DNA of 64,000 bases from Alphaproteobacteria bacterium. Its GTDB lineage: Bacteria; Pseudomonadota; Alphaproteobacteria; Micavibrionales; Micavibrionaceae. Within the stretch, counting starts at the first letter, position 1. Every line of letters starts with the position of its first letter. Shown here one piece after another: positions 36,153-44,437 of the stretch. Below the pieces are notes generated by a model. The model saw nothing but the letters and a program-made list of their open reading frames with translations. It made no database searches and had not been told where the DNA came from. The position numbers and the translations under genes are program-made. The stretch lies in assembly GCA_021775955.1 (NCBI GenBank), contig JAJFGU010000011.1, forward strand, positions 62,001 through 126,000, written 5' to 3'.

Positions 36153-36919
36153 TCTCCGAATAGACCTTTGACGCCTTCACCAAGATCATCCATATCTTTT
36201 TTGAAGTTCTCTTTGAGGCTTTGAATTTCACTGACGCCAACATCTTTCAAAGCATCTTCGGAAATGCCCTGGTAAAATCCGGCGCCGTTGGCGCTCTTGC
36301 TAACCGATTTTGAAATCCTGTTCCATATCTGGCCGATGGCCTCTTTAGCCAGCACGCCGTTTTCCTTGGTGCCAATACCGTTCAGATTAATGTCAGGAAT
36401 GGTAATCGGTGCCAAATCACCCAGCCCGGCCAAAAGAACGCTGGGATGAACACGCAGGCTTTCGATTTTCATCTTCTCGATAATCACCTTGATTTGTTGC
36501 GCTGCCTTGTCGCCTTTGGCCGCTTTGGAATTCACTGTCTTTTTAATGTCCGAGAGATTGGTACTGCTTTCACGCACCTCAAGATAAACATCCGATCCGT
36601 TGACACTGATATCGTTAAATTTCAAAAGCGCCTGTGACAAAGTTTCGGCCTTCATATGAACGCTTTGTATGGTTGCTGCATGCGATCCCTTATACCCCTT
36701 CGGATTACCCACGCGAATATTGGTAACCGTGACCGCCTTATCCTGCAATTTCACATCAATCTTGCCAATGGAAACCGAAACGCCCAGGGTTTCACTGGCG
36801 ACTTTCTGCGCTATATTTTTGGCAATATCGCCCATATTCATGAAGACAAAAACACCACCGCCAAAGAGCAAAGCCATGGCGACAGAGGAAACAGTAAAGA
36901 CAGTTTTCGTAGCAGACAT
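36149..36919 (-). CDS. Membrane-anchored AsmA-like hypothetical protein
   Basis: A 256-aa protein with one N-terminal membrane helix (TVFTVSSVAMALLFGGGVFVFMN) and a periplasmic part. The stretch VSVSIGKIDVKLQDKAVTVTNIRVGNPKGYKG recalls the start of AsmA/DUF748 beta-groove proteins, which act in envelope lipid or protein homeostasis, but it is far shorter than AsmA. The C-terminal 60 residues look helical (ALKDVGVSEIQSLKENFKKD). It is convergent with the MATE gene. Family assignment is by motif only and needs profile support. Confidence 0.75.
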   Translation of the reverse strand: MSATKTVFTVSSVAMALLFGGGVFVFMNMGDIAKNIAQKVASETLGVSVSIGKIDVKLQDKAVTVTNIRVGNPKGYKGSHAATIQSVHMKAETLSQALLKFNDISVNGSDVYLEVRESSTNLSDIKKTVNSKAAKGDKAAQQIKVIIEKMKIESLRVHPSVLLAGLGDLAPITIPDINLNGIGTKENGVLAKEAIGQIWNRISKSVSKSANGAGFYQGISEDALKDVGVSEIQSLKENFKKDMDDLGEGVKGLFGD

Positions 36920-37010
36920 AGCGAATTTCCAATCTATTTGTTTTTTATTTTGTAACAGCTTGTATAGGCTTACGAATTATAGGTAAGAGAGGATTAAAAC
37001 AAAAGAGAAA

Positions 37011-37703
37011 ATGGATAGAACACTGGAACATATAAAAAGATGGCTGCCACTGGGAATTCTGGCCGGGCTGGTCATCACAGCCTATTTGAACGGCTGGCAT
37101 ACGCTGCTCAGCCTGGAAACATTACAGGCCCAGAAAGAACAATTTCAAAGCTACGCCGCTGAAAACCCTTTACTGGCATCAGGCTTGTTTATGGGGGCTT
37201 ATACGGCTGCGGTCTCGCTATCCCTGCCGATTGCAACACTACTCACCCTGCTCGGTGGATTTTTATTCGGCAAATGGCTGGGCACTTTCCTGGTTGTTAT
37301 CGGCGCAACAATAGGGGCCTGCGTTATTTTTACGATTGCCAAAACGTCTTTGGGCACCACTTTGCGGGAAAAAGCGGGACCGCTTTACAACAAGGTGTCA
37401 AAAAATATGGAAGACAATGCCCCGGGCTATCTTTTCTTCATGCGGCTGGTCCCTGTCTTTCCGTTTGTCCTTGTCAATATCGTCCCGGCTTTGTTTAATG
37501 TCTCTTTGCGGATTTTTGTTCTGACCACCTTCTTTGGAATTTTGCCTGCGACATTTGTCTATGTGAATGTCGGCGAAACACTGGGCGAAATTGAACAGCT
37601 CGGCGATCTGGTTTCAAAAGAAACATTGCTGGCTTTTGGCCTTCTGGGTGTTATTGCGTTGATTCCCACTTTATACAAACAATGGAAAGGCCGAACATCA
37701 TGA
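37011..37703 (+). CDS. TVP38/TMEM64-family (DedA-like) membrane protein
   Basis: A 230-aa inner-membrane protein. An N-terminal helix, then the VTT/SNARE-associated core: LPIATLLTLLGGFLFGKWLGTF with GATIGACVIF, and FFMRLVPVFPFVLVNIVPAL, which carries the conserved Arg of the re-entrant region. Members are thought to handle lipids or act as transporters. Its stop overlaps the next ATG by ATGA, so it is translationally coupled to the FAD oxidoreductase, a pairing common for this family. Confidence 0.92.
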   Translation: MDRTLEHIKRWLPLGILAGLVITAYLNGWHTLLSLETLQAQKEQFQSYAAENPLLASGLFMGAYTAAVSLSLPIATLLTLLGGFLFGKWLGTFLVVIGATIGACVIFTIAKTSLGTTLREKAGPLYNKVSKNMEDNAPGYLFFMRLVPVFPFVLVNIVPALFNVSLRIFVLTTFFGILPATFVYVNVGETLGEIEQLGDLVSKETLLAFGLLGVIALIPTLYKQWKGRTS

Positions 37704-39133
37704 GCGCTCCCCTTCATGTCGACATATGCGTTATCGGTGCCGGCTCCGGCGGGCTGTCGGTGGCCTCAGGTGCGGCGCAGCTTGGTATGGATGTCGCGCT
37801 GATTGAAAAAGGCGAGATGGGCGGCGATTGTCTCAATACCGGCTGCGTGCCGTCCAAATCCCTTCTGGCCGCTGCCAAAATCGCGCAGGGCTTTCGCAAA
37901 TCAAAAAAATTCGGCATTAAACCGGTCGAACCGGACATAAACTTTTCAGCCGTCAAAGATCATGTTTTTGATGTCATTGCCAAAATCGAGCCACATGATT
38001 CACAAGAGAGGTTTGAAGGTCTGGGCGTTAAGGTCTTTCGGGAGCATGGCGAGTTTATCGACAGCAAAACCATGAAAACCGGCGATCAGGAAATCACAGC
38101 CAGGTATTTTGTAATTGCCACCGGTTCGCGCGCCGCTGTCCCGCCAATTGAAGGGTTGGAAGCGGACAAAGTCCTGACCAATGAAACCATTTTTGAGCAG
38201 CGCGAAAAACCCGAGCACCTTATTGTTATCGGCGGCGGTCCCATAGGCGTTGAGATGGCACAAGCCCACAGGCGCCTGGGCTGCGACGTGACCGTTCTTG
38301 ATATCGGCTCTATCCTACCCAAAGATGACCCGGATCTTGTTGATATTGTTCGCACATCTTTAAAGGAAGAAGGGATTCGAATCCTGGAAAATATAAAAGT
38401 GACCTCGGTCACACATAAAGAAGATAGCAGTGTGAGTGTCGCAATAGAGCAGGACGGAAAAGCCAAAACCATCGAAGGCTCGCATCTTCTTGTTGCCGCC
38501 GGGCGGCAGGTTAACGTCGACAATCTCGGCCTTGAAAAAGCGGGTGTTGAATATGACCGCAAGGGTATTAAAACCGATAAACGTTTGCGCACATCACAAA
38601 AGCATATATTTGCGATCGGTGATGTGGCCGGCGGACCACAATTTACTCATGTTGCCGGATATCACGCTGGAATCATTATTAAGAACGTTATCTTTAAAAT
38701 CCCCGGCAAGATCGATTACACAGCCCTGCCCTGGGTGACATATAGTGACCCGGAGCTTGCCAATGTCGGTATGACCGAGGAGATGGCCAGGAAAGAATAC
38801 GGCGATACCATCAAAACGATTGAATGGAAGCTGAAGGAAAACGACCGCGCTTTGGCGGAAAACCGAACAGAAGGACTGATTAAAGTCATCATGGACAAAA
38901 AAGGTAGAATTCTTGGCGCGGGCATTGTCGGACCGGGGGCCGGAGAATTAATCAGTCTGTGGGGTCTGGCTATTTCACAAGGTCTAAAAATCGGTGCCCT
39001 GACCAATATGATTATTGCCTACCCAACTTTAAGTGAAATTAGTAAACGTGCCGCCGGATCTTATTTCACCCCCAGCTTGTTCAGTGACCGGACACGTAAA
39101 ATTACTTCTTTGCTGCGGAAGCTTCCTTTTTAG
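37700..39133 (+). CDS. Pyridine nucleotide-disulfide oxidoreductase, mercuric reductase/lipoamide dehydrogenase-like
   Basis: A FAD flavoenzyme of 477 aa. I start at ATG 37700, which overlaps the previous stop (ATGA), rather than 18 bases upstream. It shows the FAD loop VIGAGSGGLSVASGAAQLG, the redox disulfide GGDCLNTGCVPSK, the NAD loop VIGGGPIGVEMAQAHRRLG, the FAD motif FAIGDVAGG and a dimerisation domain. The usual catalytic His-Glu pair (HPTxSE) of lipoamide dehydrogenase is replaced by YPTLSEI, as in many MerA-like relatives, so it is probably not a lipoamide dehydrogenase. It lacks the MerA C-terminal Cys pair. The true substrate is unknown. Operon with the TVP38 gene. Confidence 0.9.
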   Translation: MSAPLHVDICVIGAGSGGLSVASGAAQLGMDVALIEKGEMGGDCLNTGCVPSKSLLAAAKIAQGFRKSKKFGIKPVEPDINFSAVKDHVFDVIAKIEPHDSQERFEGLGVKVFREHGEFIDSKTMKTGDQEITARYFVIATGSRAAVPPIEGLEADKVLTNETIFEQREKPEHLIVIGGGPIGVEMAQAHRRLGCDVTVLDIGSILPKDDPDLVDIVRTSLKEEGIRILENIKVTSVTHKEDSSVSVAIEQDGKAKTIEGSHLLVAAGRQVNVDNLGLEKAGVEYDRKGIKTDKRLRTSQKHIFAIGDVAGGPQFTHVAGYHAGIIIKNVIFKIPGKIDYTALPWVTYSDPELANVGMTEEMARKEYGDTIKTIEWKLKENDRALAENRTEGLIKVIMDKKGRILGAGIVGPGAGELISLWGLAISQGLKIGALTNMIIAYPTLSEISKRAAGSYFTPSLFSDRTRKITSLLRKLPF

Positions 39134-39254
39134 CAGGCTCTTTTTTCTTACCGGCTTTAGGGTCGTCATCCTTTGCCGATTCTTCCGATTCATTATCATT
39201 GTTACGCGGCGGCCAACCGGCCATTAAAAACAAAGGGGACCAACTCATACTCAT
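39102..39254 (-). CDS. Possible 50-aa small protein
   Basis: A short minus-strand frame from ATG 39254 (MSMSWSPLFLMAGWPPRNN) with a hydrophobic start and a charged Asp/Glu then Lys/Ala-rich tail (DPKAGKKKEPAKKEASAAKK), ending inside the 3' end of the oxidoreductase gene. No Shine-Dalgarno sequence is obvious. The composition looks protein-like and it fills the otherwise empty gap before arsC, but evidence is limited to the frame itself. Confidence 0.4.
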   Translation of the reverse strand: MSMSWSPLFLMAGWPPRNNDNESEESAKDDDPKAGKKKEPAKKEASAAKK

Positions 39255-39403
39255 TGTAAATACTCATATGCTAAACACATTATGGGGCGAAGGTTGACGA
39301 CTTTTATCAGACCTGTCAAACAAGATCAGTGTTTACAGGTGCTTTACAACCTTCGGTATAGGTTTTTAGAGAAACAGCACAACCTGCAGAGGAATGCCCG
39401 CCA

Positions 39404-39751
39404 ATGAGCGCCAAAATTTATTACAACGGAAAATGTGGGACGTGCCGCAATACGCTGGCTCTTATGAATGAAGCCGGTGTAGAGCCGGAACTTATCAACT
39501 ATCTTCAGGACACCCCCACAAAAGAGGAGCTTTCAGCTCTGCTCGATCAAATGGGGCTAGAGCCACGCGATGCGATAAGAGCAAAAGAACAAGTGTACAA
39601 AGATCTTAATCTGGACAACCCGGAGCTTAGCCGTGAAGAGCTGATAGAGACGATGGTCGCCAATCCGATTCTGATCCAGCGCCCGATTGTGGTCACCGAT
39701 AAAGGCGCCGCCATCTGCCGCCCGGCGGAAAATGTAAAAGCCATTTTATAG
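39404..39751 (+). CDS. ArsC-family reductase (arsenate reductase or Spx-like)
   Basis: A 115-aa thioredoxin-fold protein. YYNGKCGTCRNTLALM matches the active-site CxxxR of glutaredoxin-linked ArsC (catalytic Cys in CGTCR). PILIQRPIVVTDKGAAICRP supplies the conserved Arg and cis-Pro region. Length is normal for the family. No arsB/acr3 or arsenic-responsive operator is beside it, so the substrate may not be arsenate. YffB-like members of unknown function look similar. Confidence 0.9.
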   Translation: MSAKIYYNGKCGTCRNTLALMNEAGVEPELINYLQDTPTKEELSALLDQMGLEPRDAIRAKEQVYKDLNLDNPELSREELIETMVANPILIQRPIVVTDKGAAICRPAENVKAIL

Positions 39752-39761
39752 GGAAAAATTA

Positions 39762-41156
39762 TCAGGCCTTCGCAGGTTTTCTTACCCGCGCAAGTGCCGC
39801 CCCAACAAAATACACGGCAAAGCCCGTGATCATGCCGGGCACAAGGTCGAGCAATTCCTTATGCAGCTCCAGCCCGTAGCGCCAAAACACCGTCACCGCA
39901 AAGCCGGACACCATCATGATAAGTGCATGTTTTTCTGATGGACGGCCGCCCAGAAGTTGTACGACAACCAGCGGCACAATCGAGCTTGCCATCCCGCCCC
40001 ACGCCAAAATGACAAGGCTGAGCACGCCTTTGCTGGCGACCATGGCAATGGCCACGACCATGGTAATAATAATCACCGTGCCGATTTTGGCGTAGAAATA
40101 AGAGTTGCGCCATTTTGGAATCAAATGCTGCGTCATTGCCGAACTTGCCGCCAGCAACAACGAATCCGCCGTCGACATGGTGGCCGAAAACAAACCTGCG
40201 ATGAGAAGGCCAACCAGAACCGGCGGCAATAAATCTTCCCACAAACGCGGAATGGATAGCTCGGGGTCAAACACGTCCGCCTCTGGAATCAAGAGCCTTG
40301 CAACAAGACCGCTCATCACCGCCAGCGCCAAAACCGTGACCCGCCAGGTCATGTAAATCCTCCGCGCCGAGATAATATCTTGATCGGAACGCGCGACCAT
40401 ATGGCGCACCATCAATTGCGGCTGTCCCAAAATACCGATACCAAAGAAAAACCAGCCCACTGCCACAGGCAGCATTTTAAACTGCCACGGGTCGGTCAGC
40501 TTGGGGTCAATCGCCGTAAGCTGCGCCCACATCGTGCCAATGCCACCAATCTCGCCCAGCCCCGCATAAATCAGCACCATCAGCGAAAACAAAATAATCA
40601 CCGCCTGCAGCGCATCGGTCCAGATAGAGGCGCGAATGCCGCCCGCCCAGCAATAAGCCAGCAATACCAGCGCACCAACCACGACAAAAATTTCAAAATC
40701 CCAGCCGAACAAAGCCTGCCCGACTTTGGCCCCGGCCACCAACTGCGCCGCGCAATAGGTGCCCATGAAAATAATGGTCAGAAAGGCTGTAACCAGGGTA
40801 ACCTTAGGAAATTCTTTATCCCCCAACTTGCCGACAAAAGACGGATAGGTATGAATGTTTTTTTCCTGGGTGATACGACGAATTTTTGTTCTTGCAATCA
40901 TCCACCCCAGATAATCGCCGATCATCAAACCTCCAACAGTATAAATCGCGGCAATGCCGGAATGATAAGCCAGCCCGGCAAAACCGATAAAAGTTGCGCC
41001 ACTGGAAATTGTTGCGCCGAATGATAAACCCACCAGCCAGGACGGCACTTCGCGGCTGGCAAGCAGATAATCCTCCACAGTCTTGCGCCGCCAAAACGCC
41101 GAGGCCACCCCGACCCCGGTAAACAGCGTAAAAAATAAAAAAAAGCTTATGAGCAT
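39762..41156 (-). CDS. Sodium:solute symporter family protein, copy 1
   Basis: A 464-aa inner-membrane Na+-coupled transporter with about 13 helices. It has VGLSFGATISSGATFIGFAGLAY in the first helices, GGIRASIWTDALQAVIILFSL and the helix 8 motif STADSLLLAASSAMTQHL that contributes to the Na2 site. It starts 10 bp after the stop of a paralogue of nearly the same length on the same strand, so the two form an operon. The closest known relatives carry proline, pantothenate or other organic acids; the substrate here is unknown. Confidence 0.92.
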   Translation of the reverse strand: MLISFFLFFTLFTGVGVASAFWRRKTVEDYLLASREVPSWLVGLSFGATISSGATFIGFAGLAYHSGIAAIYTVGGLMIGDYLGWMIARTKIRRITQEKNIHTYPSFVGKLGDKEFPKVTLVTAFLTIIFMGTYCAAQLVAGAKVGQALFGWDFEIFVVVGALVLLAYCWAGGIRASIWTDALQAVIILFSLMVLIYAGLGEIGGIGTMWAQLTAIDPKLTDPWQFKMLPVAVGWFFFGIGILGQPQLMVRHMVARSDQDIISARRIYMTWRVTVLALAVMSGLVARLLIPEADVFDPELSIPRLWEDLLPPVLVGLLIAGLFSATMSTADSLLLAASSAMTQHLIPKWRNSYFYAKIGTVIIITMVVAIAMVASKGVLSLVILAWGGMASSIVPLVVVQLLGGRPSEKHALIMMVSGFAVTVFWRYGLELHKELLDLVPGMITGFAVYFVGAALARVRKPAKA

Positions 41157-41166
41157 TTATATTTGC

Positions 41167-42552
41167 TTAAGTCTTACCTTTTAAAAAAGGAGCCGGGATA
41201 AAATAAATCAACAAACCGGCGACAATGCCGGGCAAGACATTATAAATATCACCGCTCAAGCCCGCCAGATCCCAACCAATACTGACTGCGACGCCTCCGA
41301 CCATCATCAGGACGGCATGGATTTGCGACGGTTTTTTGCCCAGAGAATAAATAAAAACCAGCGGTCCCAACCCAGCACCACCGACAGCCCAGCCATAGGT
41401 AGCCAGCTTAAAGACATTTTTATCGCCCGATAGTGCGATTCCCAAAGCCAGCAATGCTACTAGTAAAGTCCCGCCCTTGGTCCAGAGCAGGCTATCTTTA
41501 TAACGCGGTATCAGATCGCGGGTAAGGGCTGCTGAAGAGCTGAGCACTTGTGAATCCGCCGAGGACATGGCCGCAGCAAATAAGCCGGCCAAAAACATCC
41601 CGGATAAAATACCAGGCATAAGCTCCGACGATAAAATAGGCAGGCTAAGTTCGGCGTCTTCAAGCTCCGGAAATAAAACACGCGCGCATAAAGCACCAAG
41701 CATACATAAAGAAGTAAGAATGGTGACAAGTCCTGCATAATAAATCAGCACCTTTTTAACATTTTCAGCCTTATCAATGACCATGAAGCGCACCATGATA
41801 TGAGCCTGACCGAGTATACCCATCCCGGCAAAAAGCCAGCCAAGAAAAAAGGCCAGCATGCCGTATTTATAATCTCCCGCCATGATGTTCATGAGGTTGG
41901 GGTCAATCTCATTCAGCTTTTGTATCAAAGCGTTCAGCCCACCGATTTCATTCAGGCCAAAACCGACAATTAAAACCAGCGAAAGAAACATGACAACAGA
42001 TTGTACGGCATCGGTCCAGATAGTGGCGCGCAAACCACCGGCCAGACAATAGATAGCCACCATGAGAAATCCGATAATGGCCGCAATGTTCAGATCCACA
42101 CCGACCAAAACATTGAGCGCCTTGCCGCCGGCGCTTAATTGTGCAGCTGCATATATCGAAAGAAACACGATAATGATGATTGCCGAGAGGATGCGAACCG
42201 CTTTGTAGTCTTCGCCGGTCCACTGGCTCAACAGACCGCTATAGGTCTGTGCATTAACCGTGTCGTTATGCTCTCTTAAAACGCGCGCCGTGCGCCATAA
42301 AATCATAATCTCACCAACATACCAGCCAATTAATATCCAAAACGCCGATAGTCCCATGGAATAACCCATGCCGACAAAAGCAACAAACATAAAACCACTG
42401 TTGTCCGTGGCAAAATATGAAAGCGCGGTCAGCCAGGGTTTGACGTTCTTTCCGGCCAGTAAATAATCTTCGGTAGTTTTTTTGCTGTAGCGGGACGACG
42501 CCACCCCGACCAGAATAAAAAAGATAAGAAAAACTGCAAAACTGTAGATCAT
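41167..42552 (-). CDS. Sodium:solute symporter family protein, copy 2
   Basis: A 461-aa paralogue of the next gene downstream. Equivalent motifs are ALSYFATDNSGFMFVAFVGMGY, GGLRATIWTDAVQSVVMFLSL and SSADSQVLSSSAALTRDL. The first helix motif differs (TDNSGF versus TISSGAT), which may mean a different substrate. Tandem SSS paralogues could function separately or together. It is the first gene of the pair; the 94-bp gap upstream to the MBL gene has no visible terminator. Confidence 0.92.
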   Translation of the reverse strand: MIYSFAVFLIFFILVGVASSRYSKKTTEDYLLAGKNVKPWLTALSYFATDNSGFMFVAFVGMGYSMGLSAFWILIGWYVGEIMILWRTARVLREHNDTVNAQTYSGLLSQWTGEDYKAVRILSAIIIIVFLSIYAAAQLSAGGKALNVLVGVDLNIAAIIGFLMVAIYCLAGGLRATIWTDAVQSVVMFLSLVLIVGFGLNEIGGLNALIQKLNEIDPNLMNIMAGDYKYGMLAFFLGWLFAGMGILGQAHIMVRFMVIDKAENVKKVLIYYAGLVTILTSLCMLGALCARVLFPELEDAELSLPILSSELMPGILSGMFLAGLFAAAMSSADSQVLSSSAALTRDLIPRYKDSLLWTKGGTLLVALLALGIALSGDKNVFKLATYGWAVGGAGLGPLVFIYSLGKKPSQIHAVLMMVGGVAVSIGWDLAGLSGDIYNVLPGIVAGLLIYFIPAPFLKGKT

Positions 42553-42646
42553 AACACCATACTCCCTGTATTTTATACCAGTCTATTTATGATATTTTAT
42601 AGAGTCAATGCAGCCAAAATATAAGCAGCACGGCAATACTCTCATC

Positions 42647-43483
42647 CTAATCAAGATAGGCCGGGGCTTTGGGCATGGAGACAAAATCAGCGGGCTCATG
42701 CTGAATGACAAAGCGGGCTTCCGTTTCTTCCACCAGCGCCTTCATGCGCGCAAATGATGCCAGCGTTTCCTCGCGGTTCCAGTTAAAGTCCGGCATACGG
42801 CCATGTTCGAAATTATCCGTGAAATGATACAGATCACCGCTTAGGATCACCGGCCCGGCATTTTTTAAATTCACCTGCAAGGACATATGACCTTGTGTAT
42901 GACCCGGCATCGAAAGCATAACAACCGACCCGTCACCAAACACATCATGATCGCCGGTAATTTTTTTGACGTTTTCGCCATCGCTCCATTCGTTTAGGAA
43001 TGCGGGATGCAGTCCTTCGGCCACTTCTTCGCTCGCAAAAAGCGCGTCAAAATCCGCCGCACCGATAAAAAGCTCGGCATCTTTAAAAACATTGGCCTGA
43101 CCGATGTGATCAAAATGGTTGTGGCTGATACCAATTTTATCAATGTCAGAAACGGAAAGATTAATCTCTGCGATTGACTGGGCAATTGTTTTTTCAATTT
43201 TGGGCTGGAACATGTCGGTGTCTTTAGCGCCCTTGATGGCCTCTGGATTAAAACCCGCATCCCAAAGCATATATTGATCGCCGTGCTGAATCACATAACA
43301 GGATGCCACCAAATTGAGTGAACCGGTATAGGAGTCTGTGTCATCCATGATATTGGCATCAAGCACTTTGACTTTGCCGCAATCGAGTGTGTAAAGACGT
43401 AAGGTGGGTTCTTCTGCCTTTACGCTTTGCAGCCCGGATGCCACCAAAACGACCGTTATCAAAACCAGCATCAAGCGAAACAT
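42647..43483 (-). CDS. Exported metallo-beta-lactamase-fold hydrolase, AHL-lactonase-like
   Basis: A 278-aa protein with a signal peptide (MFRLMLVLITVVLVASGLQSVKA) that should place it in the periplasm. Zinc ligands are clear: SHNHFDHIGQ (HxHxDH), MPGHTQGHMSL, GDLYHF and a late IQHEP. The TLDCGKVKVLDANIMDDTD N-terminus resembles AttM/AiiA-type N-acyl-homoserine lactonases, so lactone opening (quorum quenching or detoxification) is plausible. No luxI/luxR is in the window. Other MBL hydrolase roles remain possible. Confidence 0.88.
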   Translation of the reverse strand: MFRLMLVLITVVLVASGLQSVKAEEPTLRLYTLDCGKVKVLDANIMDDTDSYTGSLNLVASCYVIQHGDQYMLWDAGFNPEAIKGAKDTDMFQPKIEKTIAQSIAEINLSVSDIDKIGISHNHFDHIGQANVFKDAELFIGAADFDALFASEEVAEGLHPAFLNEWSDGENVKKITGDHDVFGDGSVVMLSMPGHTQGHMSLQVNLKNAGPVILSGDLYHFTDNFEHGRMPDFNWNREETLASFARMKALVEETEARFVIQHEPADFVSMPKAPAYLD

Positions 43484-43514
43484 TGTTTTCTCCTTTAACG
43501 ATTAATAATGGCCT

Positions 43515-43626
43515 GCCACCCGAAGCAGTTAGCACCTTGAATTTGCCAGCCCCCCTTCGCTAAAGCTTCGGGGGACACTCCTGCTCGTAAGCTCTACCAA
43601 GAGGCTCGCTAACTGCGCAGGGTGGC
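43515..43626. repeat. Long palindromic element abutting tRNA-Ser
   Basis: GCCACCC and GCAGTTAGC (43515-43533) pair with GCTAACTGC and GGGTGGC (43608-43626), with further partial pairing inside. The right arm overlaps the encoded CCA end of tRNA-Ser. It could be a processing or termination structure for the tRNA transcript, or an inserted palindromic repeat. Confidence 0.65.
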
Positions 43627-43713
43627 GGTGACGGTGGGATTCGAACCCACGATACGCTATAAACGTATACACGCTTTCCAAGCGTGCGCCTTCAGCCACT
43701 CGGCCACGTCACC
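43623..43713 (-). tRNA. tRNA-Ser (anticodon GGA)
   Basis: The minus strand folds as a complete type II tRNA of 91 bases with encoded CCA: acceptor GGTGACG/CGTCACC with discriminator G, D-arm GCCGAGTGGCTGAAGGC, anticodon arm CACGC-TTGGAAA-GCGTG (anticodon GGA reading UCC/UCU), a long variable arm and T-arm GTGGG-TTCGAAT-CCCAC. Confidence 0.97.
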
Positions 43714-43780
43714 ATACTTAAGTACCTTCAAACCAATAAAGCTGAAGGCTTTTTAATTTTTGTGCGCTTGCGCGCACGGG

Positions 43781-43861
43781 CAGCCACTCGGCCACGTCAC
43801 CTAAAGGTGGCACGGCCTCGCCTTTTAAGCTTGTTTGCTGCGCAAACGGGGCCACGTCACC
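43781..43861 (-). repeat. Truncated copies of the tRNA-Ser 5' end
   Basis: Bases 43781-43801 repeat exactly the first 21 bases of tRNA-Ser (43693-43713), and 43850-43861 repeat the first 12. In the tRNA direction each is followed closely by a perfect hairpin, GTGCGC-GCAA-GCGCAC and GTTTGC-GCA-GCAAAC. They lie in the tRNA leader region. They may be scars of element insertion or decayed tandem tRNA copies. Confidence 0.8.
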
Positions 43862-43980
43862 TTTTAAGACCCGCACCCTAGCTCTGGAAAGTAAAAAATT
43901 CAAGTATTTGAGGACTTTTCGTTAAGGTCATTCATTGTTACACTAGGGCTGGAGTTTTAACGAAAACCGGGATTTATCAA

Positions 43981-44427
43981 ATGCAAGGTCTTACCCTTTT
44001 AATGTTTGTTCTGCTGTGGCCCGCCCTTATAGCGCTCGGCCATGATGTCTATCTTTTCTATATCAATGAAGGGATGCAATCGGCGCAAGGGCTGTTACAG
44101 GGGCAAACCCCCAACGACAAGGGGTTTCTATCGTTATTCGCCTCGCTGGGCTTCATCTGGACGGCCTATCACCCGGAAAGCTACAAATTCACCGTGGAAA
44201 GCGTCGACAAAGAGACATGGGCCTATATCAACCTGCTTTTGAAACAAAAAGCAGTCTTCGTTGGTCTGGCCTTTGCCGGATTTTCCTATGTCATTATATT
44301 AATCGTGAAGCTCTTATCCGTAGGCGGCAAAAAATACGACGCTCCGGGTTTTAAAAAGATAGGCCCCAGAGGGGATGATTTAATTTCCAGAGAAAAACCT
44401 GGCGCTTACAGATATAATAAAAAATAG
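43981..44427 (+). CDS. Hypothetical two-helix membrane protein
   Basis: A 148-aa protein not assignable to a family. It has an N-terminal helix (GLTLLMFVLLWPALIALGHDVYLFYI), a periplasmic-sized central part with FLSLFASLGFIWTAYHPESYKF, a second helix (AVFVGLAFAGFSYVIILIVKLL) and a basic C-terminal tail (GPRGDDLISREKPGAYRYNKK). Codon use looks native. It is convergent with the hydrolase gene 10 bp away. Confidence 0.8.
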   Translation: MQGLTLLMFVLLWPALIALGHDVYLFYINEGMQSAQGLLQGQTPNDKGFLSLFASLGFIWTAYHPESYKFTVESVDKETWAYINLLLKQKAVFVGLAFAGFSYVIILIVKLLSVGGKKYDAPGFKKIGPRGDDLISREKPGAYRYNKK

Positions 44428-44437
44428 GGTCTGCTTT

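Noticed and set aside
39404-39751. An arsenic resistance operon
   Set aside because: Only an ArsC-like gene is present. The ArsR regulator lies 8 kb away, lacks the metal motif, and there is no arsenite pump.
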